This document shows, in pieces, positions 15,507-21,781 of a stretch of 31,230 nt of DNA. The notes beneath the pieces were generated by a model, which worked only from the letters and a program-made list of their open reading frames with translations, was not told the DNA's origin and did not search any database. Numbering within the stretch: position 1 is the stretch's first letter; each line of letters starts with the position of its first letter. Source of the DNA: Actinomycetes bacterium (GTDB lineage: Bacteria; Actinomycetota; Actinomycetes; Mycobacteriales; Mycobacteriaceae); the NCBI GenBank assembly GCA_023415515.1, contig JAEZKH010000097.1, forward strand, positions 1 through 31,230. The letters are read 5' to 3'. The position numbers and the translations under genes were made by a program.

Positions 15507-16721
15507 TTGCGAGACCTTCGTGTCGTCGAGATTGCCGACCAGTTCACGCCGGTCGGCGGTCGCGTGCTGGCCGAGTTGGGTGCCGACGTGATCGTTGTCG
15601 AGCCGCCGACCGGATCACCGCACCGGTATCGGCCACCGTTCGTCGACGACCGGCCCGGTGTCGACCGGAGCCTGCGCTGGTGGGCGGGAAACATCGGGAA
15701 GCGCTCGGTGACAATCGATTCGGCCTCCGAATCAGGCCAGCGGACGCTTGAGGAGTTGATCGGCACAGCCGACATCGTCATTGCCGGCGGTGATCGGTGT
15801 AACGGTGTCGACTATGCCACCTGTGCGGCACGCGATAAGCGGCTGATCTGGATCTCGGTGAGCCCGTTCGGTCTTGACAGCGCCCGCACCGGCCAGCCGG
15901 TGACCGATTTGACGATGCTTGCCGGCGGCGGCCCGATCTGGAATTGCGGTTATGACGACCGGACACTCCCGCCGATCCGCGGCGCGGGCGACCAGTCGTC
16001 GAATATCGCCGGAATGTATTGCGCGATAGGCGCACTCGTTGCACTTTCCCACCGCGACCACATAGGCCAGGGCCAGCTGGTCGATGTGAACGTCACCGCC
16101 GCCTGCAACGTCACCTGCGAGCAGACCACCTACCACTGGCTGGTGAACCAGCACATCTGTCTCCGTCAAACGGGCAGGCACGCGTACCCGACGCCCAGCT
16201 CTGCGGTGCAAGTGCGCTGCGCCGACGGCCGGTACGCGACAACGGGTGTGCTCCCCCGCAAACCGGAGGATTACGCACGCCTCCTGGCGTGGCTGGACGA
16301 CCTCGGGCTCACCGAGGAATTCCCCGAGGCGGTGTTCCTCGAGATGGCAGCCGCGCGGGACACGCCGGTGGACCTCGCGCTGATCGGCGACGACGACGAG
16401 ACCACGGCGATATTCAGTGCGGCCCGCGAGGCGATTCTCTTGATCGCATCACGGCTATCCGCCAAGGGTTTCTTCGTGACCAGCCAGCGCCGCGGTTTTC
16501 CCTGTGGCGCAGTGCTGCCCCCCGATGAGGCGTTCGAGGACGAGCACACCGTCGCACGGGGATTCCACGTTCCCGTGCGGCACCCCGAGTTGGACACGAC
16601 GTACACCTACCCGGGTACGCCGTATCAGTTCAGCGCGACACCGACGGTCGCGCCTGTTCGACCCCCTCTGTTGGGCGAACACAATGACCTGCTCGCCGAT
16701 CTCCTCGAAGAACCCCGATGA
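15507..16721 (+). CDS. Type III CoA-transferase-like protein lacking the catalytic Asp
   Basis: This 404-residue CaiB/BaiF protein begins LRDLRVVEIADQFTPVGGRVLAELGADVIVVEPP and keeps the overall fold (NIGKRSVTID, SPFGLDSARTGQ, HIGQGQLVDVN). At the catalytic site it reads GDQSSNIAGM: counting from the conserved glycine and the following ALVAL, the nucleophile position is Ser165, with an Asp three residues earlier (Asp162). It is therefore probably inactive on its own, or uses a shifted residue. The start is uncertain: TTG at 15507 is annotated, but CTG at 15498 overlaps the upstream stop as CTGA, has AGGTG nearby and gives the commoner N-terminus (M)SALRDLRV. It overlaps the VOC gene by ATGA. 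Confidence 0.88.
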   Translation: MRDLRVVEIADQFTPVGGRVLAELGADVIVVEPPTGSPHRYRPPFVDDRPGVDRSLRWWAGNIGKRSVTIDSASESGQRTLEELIGTADIVIAGGDRCNGVDYATCAARDKRLIWISVSPFGLDSARTGQPVTDLTMLAGGGPIWNCGYDDRTLPPIRGAGDQSSNIAGMYCAIGALVALSHRDHIGQGQLVDVNVTAACNVTCEQTTYHWLVNQHICLRQTGRHAYPTPSSAVQVRCADGRYATTGVLPRKPEDYARLLAWLDDLGLTEEFPEAVFLEMAAARDTPVDLALIGDDDETTAIFSAAREAILLIASRLSAKGFFVTSQRRGFPCGAVLPPDEAFEDEHTVARGFHVPVRHPELDTTYTYPGTPYQFSATPTVAPVRPPLLGEHNDLLADLLEEPR

Positions 16722-17170
16722 GCGACGGGATCCGCCTCACCCATGTCGGGTTGTGCGTGCGCGACATCCGTCTCGCCACCGAGTTCTATTGCGCTGCGCT
16801 CGGCTTCACCGATGTGGGACGTATGCAGTTCAACGACGCGGCGACCGCACAGCTGCTCGATGTTCCCGGGCTGGTGCTCGATCTCGTGTACCTGCAGCGC
16901 GATGGGTTCCGCCTGGAACTGCTCGGCTACGAGCAACCGGGCACTGTCGGTGAACCCGGGCCGCGGGCGATGAACCGACTGGGCTTCACACACTTGTCCT
17001 TCCGTGTCGACGATGTCGACGGCGTCGCCGATGCGATCGTCGCGCACGGTGGCCGAGCAATTCCGGAGCGGACCGTCACGTTCGACGGCGGTAACCGTGG
17101 CGTGATGGCGGCCGATCCCGACGGCAATCTTCTCGAGCTCATCGAGCGCACTCCACGACAGGGTGATTGA
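16718..17170 (+). CDS. Single-domain VOC protein (glyoxalase/methylmalonyl-CoA epimerase-like)
   Basis: A 150-residue VOC protein with two beta-alpha-beta-beta-beta modules and all four expected metal positions: His in LTHVGLCVRD, Glu in FRLELLGY, His in FTHLSFRVDD and Glu in GNLLELIERT. The length and ligand pattern fit the glyoxalase I/epimerase group, which act as dimers on alpha-hydroxythioesters or branched acyl-CoAs. Epimerisation of an alpha-methyl acyl-CoA would suit the pathway, but this is inference. Its ATG overlaps the CoA-transferase stop (ATGA), and the P450 gene starts three bases after its own stop. Confidence 0.87.
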   Translation: MSDGIRLTHVGLCVRDIRLATEFYCAALGFTDVGRMQFNDAATAQLLDVPGLVLDLVYLQRDGFRLELLGYEQPGTVGEPGPRAMNRLGFTHLSFRVDDVDGVADAIVAHGGRAIPERTVTFDGGNRGVMAADPDGNLLELIERTPRQGD

Positions 17171-17173
17171 CCT

Positions 17174-18370
17174 ATGGTGTCCACGTCAAACGGGTTGGTG
17201 TATTCGCCGTTCTCCAAGGCGATCTTCGACGACCCTTACCCGGTGTATCGCCGGTTGCGCGACGAAGCACCCGTCTATCGCGATCCCGACGACAGGTGGT
17301 GGGTGCTGTCGCGGTTCGACGATGTCGCAGGCGCGTTGCGGGATTGGTCGACGTACTCGTCCAAACGCGGTCCCGCCCCGGAGAATCCGGACGACGACGG
17401 GCGCAAGTATTCGGTCATCTCGATGGATCCGCCGCGTCATGACCGCATCCGGGGTGTGCTCAAGGGGTTCTTCACCCCCAAGGCGGTCGCGGCCATGGAG
17501 GGTGCGCTGCAGGCGGTCGTGAACCATCATCTCGACCAGTTGCGGCCGGGAACGACAGTCGATGCCATGGAGGCATTCGCGTTCTCCATCCCCACCGACG
17601 TGATCGGCGACCTGCTCGGAGTTCCACAGGCCGACCGCGAACAACTCCGCGTGTGGTGGGAGGCGTTCCTGACCCGACACGAGGGTGAGGTCGCGATGCC
17701 GGCCACCGCGATCGAGGCCAACCGCAAGATCAGCGCGTACATCGGTGACCTCATCGAGGAGCGTCGAGAGCACCCCGGTGACGACCTCATCAGCATCGTC
17801 CTGAACGCGACCTTCAACGACCCCGAAGCCGGCGGCGAGCGGTCCCTGACCGCCCATGAGGTGTTGATGTTCGCCAACCTGCTGTCGGCGGCGGGGTCGG
17901 AAACCACCCAGAAGCTGATCTCCAACGGGCTCGTGGCGTTGTACGACCACCCCGATCAATGGCAGCGAATCGTCAATGACCACAGCTTGATTCCCGCTGC
18001 GGTGAACGAGGCTCTGCGCTACGACACCCCGAGCCACTGGGTCGCGCGCACGCTGACCGAGCCTGTCGAGAAGCACGGTGTGACCATGGCCGCGGGCGAC
18101 TGGGTGCTGCTGCTGCTCGGCAGCGCCAATCGCGACGAGCGCCGCTATGAGAACCCGGACCGGTTCATCATCGACCGTCCACGCGGCACCGACGTGTACT
18201 TCGGCTGGGGCATCCACATCTGCCTCGGCCAGTGGTTGGCCCGGCGGGAGGCACAACTCGTGTTCGAGTACATCGCCGAGAAGTTCCCGAACTACTCGGT
18301 CGGCGCCCACGAGCGCGTCTTGACCGCCACCGTGCGCGGCTACACGAGCGTGGAGATGACGCTCAAGTAG
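17174..18370 (+). CDS. Cytochrome P450 (second of four)
   Basis: A complete P450 of 398 residues: DPYPVYRRLRDEAPVY near the N-terminus, SMDPPRHDRIRGV in the C-helix region, SAAGSETTQ in the I-helix, NEALRYD with ExxR, and FGWGIHICLG with the haem-ligand Cys350. It is the last gene of the operon with two CoA-transferases and a VOC protein, suggesting that hydroxylation and CoA activation act on the same compound series. Its final 8 bases overlap the end of the SDR gene on the opposite strand. Substrate unknown. Confidence 0.95.
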   Translation: MVSTSNGLVYSPFSKAIFDDPYPVYRRLRDEAPVYRDPDDRWWVLSRFDDVAGALRDWSTYSSKRGPAPENPDDDGRKYSVISMDPPRHDRIRGVLKGFFTPKAVAAMEGALQAVVNHHLDQLRPGTTVDAMEAFAFSIPTDVIGDLLGVPQADREQLRVWWEAFLTRHEGEVAMPATAIEANRKISAYIGDLIEERREHPGDDLISIVLNATFNDPEAGGERSLTAHEVLMFANLLSAAGSETTQKLISNGLVALYDHPDQWQRIVNDHSLIPAAVNEALRYDTPSHWVARTLTEPVEKHGVTMAAGDWVLLLLGSANRDERRYENPDRFIIDRPRGTDVYFGWGIHICLGQWLARREAQLVFEYIAEKFPNYSVGAHERVLTATVRGYTSVEMTLK

Positions 18371-19163
18371 CTTTGAAGACGCCGGGTGACTGCGAGTAGT
18401 CCACGGTGGACAGTTCGGTCATACCGCCGTCGATGTGCAACACCGTCCCCGTGACGAACGATGCGTCGTCACTTGCCAAGAAGGCCACGGCGGGCGCGAT
18501 CTCGGTGTCCGGATCCGCCCCGCGCTTCATCGGCGACGCCTCCGCGGTGCGGGTGTAGTTGTCCCATTCGGTGCCGATCATGTCGCGCTGGACGTCCGTC
18601 AGCGCGAATGGGCACACCGCGTTGACTCGGATGTTGTGCTGCGCCCACTCGTTCGCCGCAACCTTCGTCAACGCGTGGATTGCCCCTTTAGCGGCTGAAT
18701 ACGGTGCGGTGTAGGACATCCCGCCGAGCGCTGATCCCGACACGAAGTTGATGACCGACGCCTTGCCGGATGCCTTCAGATAGTCGAACGCCGTCTGCAT
18801 GAACCGGAATGTCGCCTTGGGGCCCGTCGCTTCCGACAGTTCCCATTCCTTGTCGGAGACCAGTTCGAGGGCTTTCGGCATGGCGAAGTACTGGGCGGCG
18901 TTGACGAGGACGTCCAGTCGCCCGTCAACGGCACCCGCCGCGGTGGCGGCAGCGATGTCGTCCCGCTTCGCCACGTTCGCCCTGACGAACGCGGCGCTAC
19001 CGCCCGCCGACTCGATGAGCTCGACGCACTCCTTCGCCTTGTCCTCGTTGAGGTCGACGATCGTCACCCGCGCACCCTCGGCGGCGAGCCGGCGGGCGAT
19101 GGCCCGCCCCAGACCCTGAGCACCGCCCGTGACCAGGGCATTTCGATTCTCCAGCCGGGACAA
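18363..19163 (-). CDS. Short-chain dehydrogenase/reductase
   Basis: A classical SDR of 266 residues: cofactor motif TGGAQGLG (residues 12-19), VDLNE after strand 2 (an acidic residue that favours NAD), NAAQ at 88-91 in place of NNAG, catalytic Ser near 142-144, Tyr155 and Lys159 in YSAAK, and a C-terminal HIDGGM. It would oxidise an alcohol or reduce a ketone. The TTG at 19163 is a confident start because AGGAGG lies six bases upstream. The gene stands alone, divergent from the second acyl-CoA dehydrogenase pair across an operator copy. It may oxidise the 3-hydroxy or ring-hydroxy group introduced by P450 or hydratase. Confidence 0.93.
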   Translation of the reverse strand: MSRLENRNALVTGGAQGLGRAIARRLAAEGARVTIVDLNEDKAKECVELIESAGGSAAFVRANVAKRDDIAAATAAGAVDGRLDVLVNAAQYFAMPKALELVSDKEWELSEATGPKATFRFMQTAFDYLKASGKASVINFVSGSALGGMSYTAPYSAAKGAIHALTKVAANEWAQHNIRVNAVCPFALTDVQRDMIGTEWDNYTRTAEASPMKRGADPDTEIAPAVAFLASDDASFVTGTVLHIDGGMTELSTVDYSQSPGVFKAT

Positions 19164-19169
19164 GCCGAG

Positions 19170-19175
19170 CCTCCT
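19170..19175 (-). promoter_or_regulatory. Ribosome-binding site AGGAGG deciding a TTG start
   Basis: AGGAGG on the minus strand, six bases before TTG at 19163. It is one of the strongest Shine-Dalgarno sequences in the window and fixes the start of the SDR, which has no ATG or GTG in the right place. Confidence 0.8.
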
Positions 19176-19179
19176 AGAT

Positions 19180-19193
19180 TGAACAGTTGAACA
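19180..19193 (+). promoter_or_regulatory. Shared operator element, copy 6
   Basis: TGAACAGTTGAACA, 12 of 14 matches and an exact GAACA direct repeat with period 8. The complement at 19196-19191 reads TAATGT, a likely -10 for the SDR, and TATCAT at 19204-19209 is a likely -10 for the plus-strand genes, so the element lies between or over both promoters. Confidence 0.6.
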
Positions 19194-19243
19194 TTATCCG
19201 TTCTATCATCCAAGATGGTATCCGAACGGAAGGGGAAGCTGGA

Positions 19244-19297
19244 ATGCGCGTCGAACTGGATTCCGCCGTGCGGGAGTCCCGAGTACAGGTCGACTGA
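19244..19297 (+). CDS. Possible 17-codon leader peptide or ferredoxin gene remnant
   Basis: An ATG with AAGGGG about eight bases upstream opens a frame MRVELDSAVRESRVQVD that stops 9 bp before the acyl-CoA dehydrogenase start. The first six residues, MRVELD, are the usual beginning of small mycobacterial 3Fe-4S ferredoxins that serve P450s, but the cysteines and the rest of the protein are missing. It could be a ferredoxin gene with a large internal deletion, a short leader peptide, or chance. No function is claimed. Confidence 0.3.
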   Translation: MRVELDSAVRESRVQVD

Positions 19298-19306
19298 CGG
19301 TAACCA

Positions 19307-20344
19307 ATGGACATCGGCCTGACCGACGAGCAGAAGCTGCTGCGAGACACCGCATCCCACCTTGCGGACCAACTCGCGACGACTGATCCCAGTGACATTC
19401 CCGCAGGCGCCGCCCTGACCGAACAGTGGCGCCACGTCGCGGATCTCGGTATCCCCACCCTGCGCTCCCCTAGCCTGTGCGGCCTGGACGCCAGCGGTGT
19501 GGAGACGGTGGTCGTCATCGAGGAATTCGCCCGCACGCTGTGTGCGGTGCCGATTGTCGGTCAGGCGGTGCTTGCTGCCGAAATGCTGGAGGCCGTGAAC
19601 GCTGAAGACGAACTGCAGCGAATCGCCGAAGGAGAACTGCGCATCGCTCCGGCCGTCACCGTTGACCTGCGAAGCTTCGGTGCAACGGGCGCCGATGCAG
19701 TCGCTTTCGATGCCGCGGGTGCCAGCCACGTCCTCATCGCTGAGGAGTCGGACGGCGTGCGTCGCCTGTACACCGCACCGCTGCCGAAGGCCACCGAGGA
19801 GGGCCTTGACCTGACCCGATCACTGCTCCGCATACCCGCCGTGTCAGACGCCAGCGTCGTCGGCGAACCGATCGATGCCGACCGTTGGCGCCGTGTCGAG
19901 GCGCTGGCGCTGACCGCCGTGGCCGCCGACCTGCTCGGTGTCATGCAGGGCGCCCTCGACGACGCGGTGCGCTACGCCGGAGAGCGCGTGCAGTTCGGCG
20001 TCAAGATCGGCTCATTCCAGGCGGTGCAGCACATGCTGGCCGATGCGCTGGTCAGCGTCGAAGGCACCAGAAGCTGTGTGTGGCACGCAGCCTGGGCCAT
20101 CGATCACCTTCCGATCGAGGAAGCGCTGCTGGCGGCGATGACCGCGAAAGCCTATGCGGCGGCAGCGGGTCGCGACGTCGTCGAGACCGCCGTTCAGGTG
20201 TTCGGGGGTATCGCCATCACGTGGGAGCACGTCGCGCACCTGCGCGTGCGCCGGACTCTGTTGGATCGCCGCTTGTTCGGCGACGACACCACCCAGTACG
20301 AGGCGATCGCGGCGATGCGGCTGGCGAACGAGGAGTTGGCGTAG
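19307..20344 (+). CDS. Acyl-CoA dehydrogenase, short partner subunit (second pair)
   Basis: The 345-residue product has the acyl-CoA dehydrogenase N-terminus MDIGLTDEQKLLRDTASHLAD and the C-terminal helical domain with ERVQFGVKIGSFQAVQHMLAD and QVFGGIAITWEHVAHLRVRR. Like the protein of 3336-4382 it lacks SEPEAGSDLA and the usual catalytic Glu. The shared TWEH(E/V)AH segment shows the two short subunits are of one type. The next dehydrogenase starts two bases after its stop, so this is probably the beta subunit of a second alpha2beta2 enzyme. Gene order (short first, catalytic second) is the reverse of the first pair. Confidence 0.9.
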   Translation: MDIGLTDEQKLLRDTASHLADQLATTDPSDIPAGAALTEQWRHVADLGIPTLRSPSLCGLDASGVETVVVIEEFARTLCAVPIVGQAVLAAEMLEAVNAEDELQRIAEGELRIAPAVTVDLRSFGATGADAVAFDAAGASHVLIAEESDGVRRLYTAPLPKATEEGLDLTRSLLRIPAVSDASVVGEPIDADRWRRVEALALTAVAADLLGVMQGALDDAVRYAGERVQFGVKIGSFQAVQHMLADALVSVEGTRSCVWHAAWAIDHLPIEEALLAAMTAKAYAAAAGRDVVETAVQVFGGIAITWEHVAHLRVRRTLLDRRLFGDDTTQYEAIAAMRLANEELA

Positions 20345-20346
20345 CC

Positions 20347-21477
20347 ATGGACTTCACTGACGCCGCCGATGAAGCGGATTTTCGCGCACGCCTCCGCAAG
20401 TGGCTGCACGAGCACGGCGCCGACGCCGCCATTCCTGACGATCCCGCGGCACGGGCCGACGCGCAGAACGCCTGGCACCAGACGCTTTACGAAGCCGGCT
20501 ACATCGGGTTGTCGTTTCCCGTCGAGTACGGTGGCCACGGTCTGCCGCCGATCTACGAAGCCATCCTCAATGACGAACTGGGACGTGCAGGCGCCCCGCC
20601 GATCGAGGGCATCGGACACCTCTGTAATGCGTTGCGGCTGTTCGGATCCGATGCGCAGCGCCGCGACCTGCTGCCCGGCCTGCTGTCGGGGTCGGTGCGC
20701 TGGTGCCAAGGGTTCAGCGAACCGGAAGCGGGATCGGACCTGGCGAGCCTGAGAACCCGCGCCGACCTCGCCGATGGAGTGTTCCGCGTCAACGGCCGCA
20801 AGATCTGGACAAGTTTCGCGGCAGTGGCGGACTGGTGTTTCCTGTTGTGCCGCACCGAACCCGATGCCCCCAAGCACCAAGGCATTTCGGTGCTTCTCGT
20901 CCCGATGTCGACACCGGGGATCACCGTCACGCCGATCGTCAACGCCGCCCGCAACCGTGAGTTCGCCGAGGTGACATTCGACGACGTCGACGTGCCCGCC
21001 GAGAACCTGCTCGGCGAGCGGGCGCAGGGCTGGTCGATCGCCAACCAGTTGCTCGCCTACGAACGCGGACCCAGCGACATCAACTGGATCAGCAGGCTGT
21101 CACGACAATTGCGCGACCTGGAGCAGCAGGTGCGCTCGGGCCGCCTGGAGGATTCCCCGATCACCCGGGTGCGTCTCGGCCGGGCGTACGCGGAACTGCG
21201 AGCGTTGCAGGTCAAGGTGCAGCGTTCGCTGAGCGACCGGCAACGCGGGGCGCTTCCCGGCCCGGAGGGATCCGTAGACAAACTCCTGATGGCCCGCGCC
21301 GACCAGGTCTGCGGCCACACCATGATGGACCTCACCGACAGCGAACCGCTGCTCACCGAGGGCCTGGAATGGGATATCTACGTGTGGTCGCGGGCGGCCG
21401 GGATCTACGGCGGCACAGCACAGATTCAGCGCAACATCGTCGCGCAGCGAGTGCTCGGTTTACCTCGCCGCGACTAA
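20347..21477 (+). CDS. Acyl-CoA dehydrogenase, catalytic-type subunit (second pair)
   Basis: A 376-residue flavoprotein: SFPVEYGGHGLPPIYEAI, the flavin motif QGFSEPEAGSDLASLRT, NGRKIWTS, and YGGTAQIQRNIVAQRVLGLPR at the end. Glu239 in LLAYERG occupies the helix-G catalytic position seen in isovaleryl-CoA and steroid-type enzymes. ATG at 20347 is taken because the acyl-CoA dehydrogenase domain begins there; the frame is open further upstream, but that part lies inside the preceding gene. With its short neighbour it probably forms a heterotetramer acting on a bulky acyl-CoA different from that of the first pair. Its stop overlaps the end of the 64-residue gene by four bases. Confidence 0.93.
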   Translation: MDFTDAADEADFRARLRKWLHEHGADAAIPDDPAARADAQNAWHQTLYEAGYIGLSFPVEYGGHGLPPIYEAILNDELGRAGAPPIEGIGHLCNALRLFGSDAQRRDLLPGLLSGSVRWCQGFSEPEAGSDLASLRTRADLADGVFRVNGRKIWTSFAAVADWCFLLCRTEPDAPKHQGISVLLVPMSTPGITVTPIVNAARNREFAEVTFDDVDVPAENLLGERAQGWSIANQLLAYERGPSDINWISRLSRQLRDLEQQVRSGRLEDSPITRVRLGRAYAELRALQVKVQRSLSDRQRGALPGPEGSVDKLLMARADQVCGHTMMDLTDSEPLLTEGLEWDIYVWSRAAGIYGGTAQIQRNIVAQRVLGLPRRD

Positions 21478-21668
21478 GTACAGCGAAATTGCTCGTGGAG
21501 TTCCTCGAGGGCGGCAAGTCTGCGCAGCGTCACCTCGTCGTTCTGGCCGGCGTCCACCTTGGCTTTGACCTCAACGATCTCTGCGGCCAAGCGTTGGGCG
21601 GCCTCGCCGCGGGTGAGCAGATCCTGATCAGCCCAGTCGTCGTGCGGAATACGATCCCCCGCGTCCAT
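21474..21668 (-). CDS. Small conserved-looking helical protein of unknown function
   Basis: I do not recognise this 64-residue product. It starts MDAGDRIPHDDWADQDLLTRGEAAQRL and continues with a charged, leucine-rich region (EIVEVKAKVDAG, TLRRLAALEELHEQF) that should form two amphipathic helices, possibly a coiled coil; a single Cys sits two residues from the end. No membrane segment or signal peptide is present. The reading frame is credible because GGAGG lies six bases before ATG 21668 and the frame fills the space exactly up to the dehydrogenase stop. It diverges from the second amidohydrolase across an operator copy, so it probably belongs to the same regulon. Confidence 0.7.
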   Translation of the reverse strand: MDAGDRIPHDDWADQDLLTRGEAAQRLAAEIVEVKAKVDAGQNDEVTLRRLAALEELHEQFRCT

Positions 21669-21711
21669 CAGCGCCTCCTTGTCACGGTTGATCCCGACCA
21701 CGATCGGACGG

Positions 21712-21717
21712 TATAGT
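21712..21717 (+). promoter_or_regulatory. -10 hexamer TATAGT upstream of the second amidohydrolase
   Basis: TATAGT is close to the mycobacterial SigA consensus TANNNT. A transcript starting about seven bases on would run through the operator copy at 21733-21746 before reaching ATG 21782, which would place a bound regulator downstream of the start site. Confidence 0.4.
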
Positions 21718-21732
21718 CAGCTAAACATAATC

Positions 21733-21746
21733 TGTGCAATTGTTCT
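21733..21746 (-). promoter_or_regulatory. Shared operator element, copy 7
   Basis: Minus strand AGAACAATTGCACA, 11 of 14 matches to the element. The wider 16-base plus-strand segment CTGTGCAATTGTTCTA differs by one base from that at 5677-5692. It lies between the 64-residue protein gene and the second amidohydrolase. Confidence 0.55.
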
Positions 21747-21781
21747 ATCAGCCTAACAGCCGGAAGGGCCGGGATCGAGCC

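Noticed and set aside
19215..19322. A 35-codon frame starting at an ATG five bases after TATCAT
   Set aside because: It overlaps the dehydrogenase start in another frame, shows no recognisable protein pattern, and conflicts with the better ribosome-binding site at 19244.
20347..21477. Start of the second catalytic dehydrogenase at 19885
   Set aside because: The upstream part is an arginine-rich shifted reading of the preceding dehydrogenase; the domain begins at ATG 20347, two bases after the previous stop.
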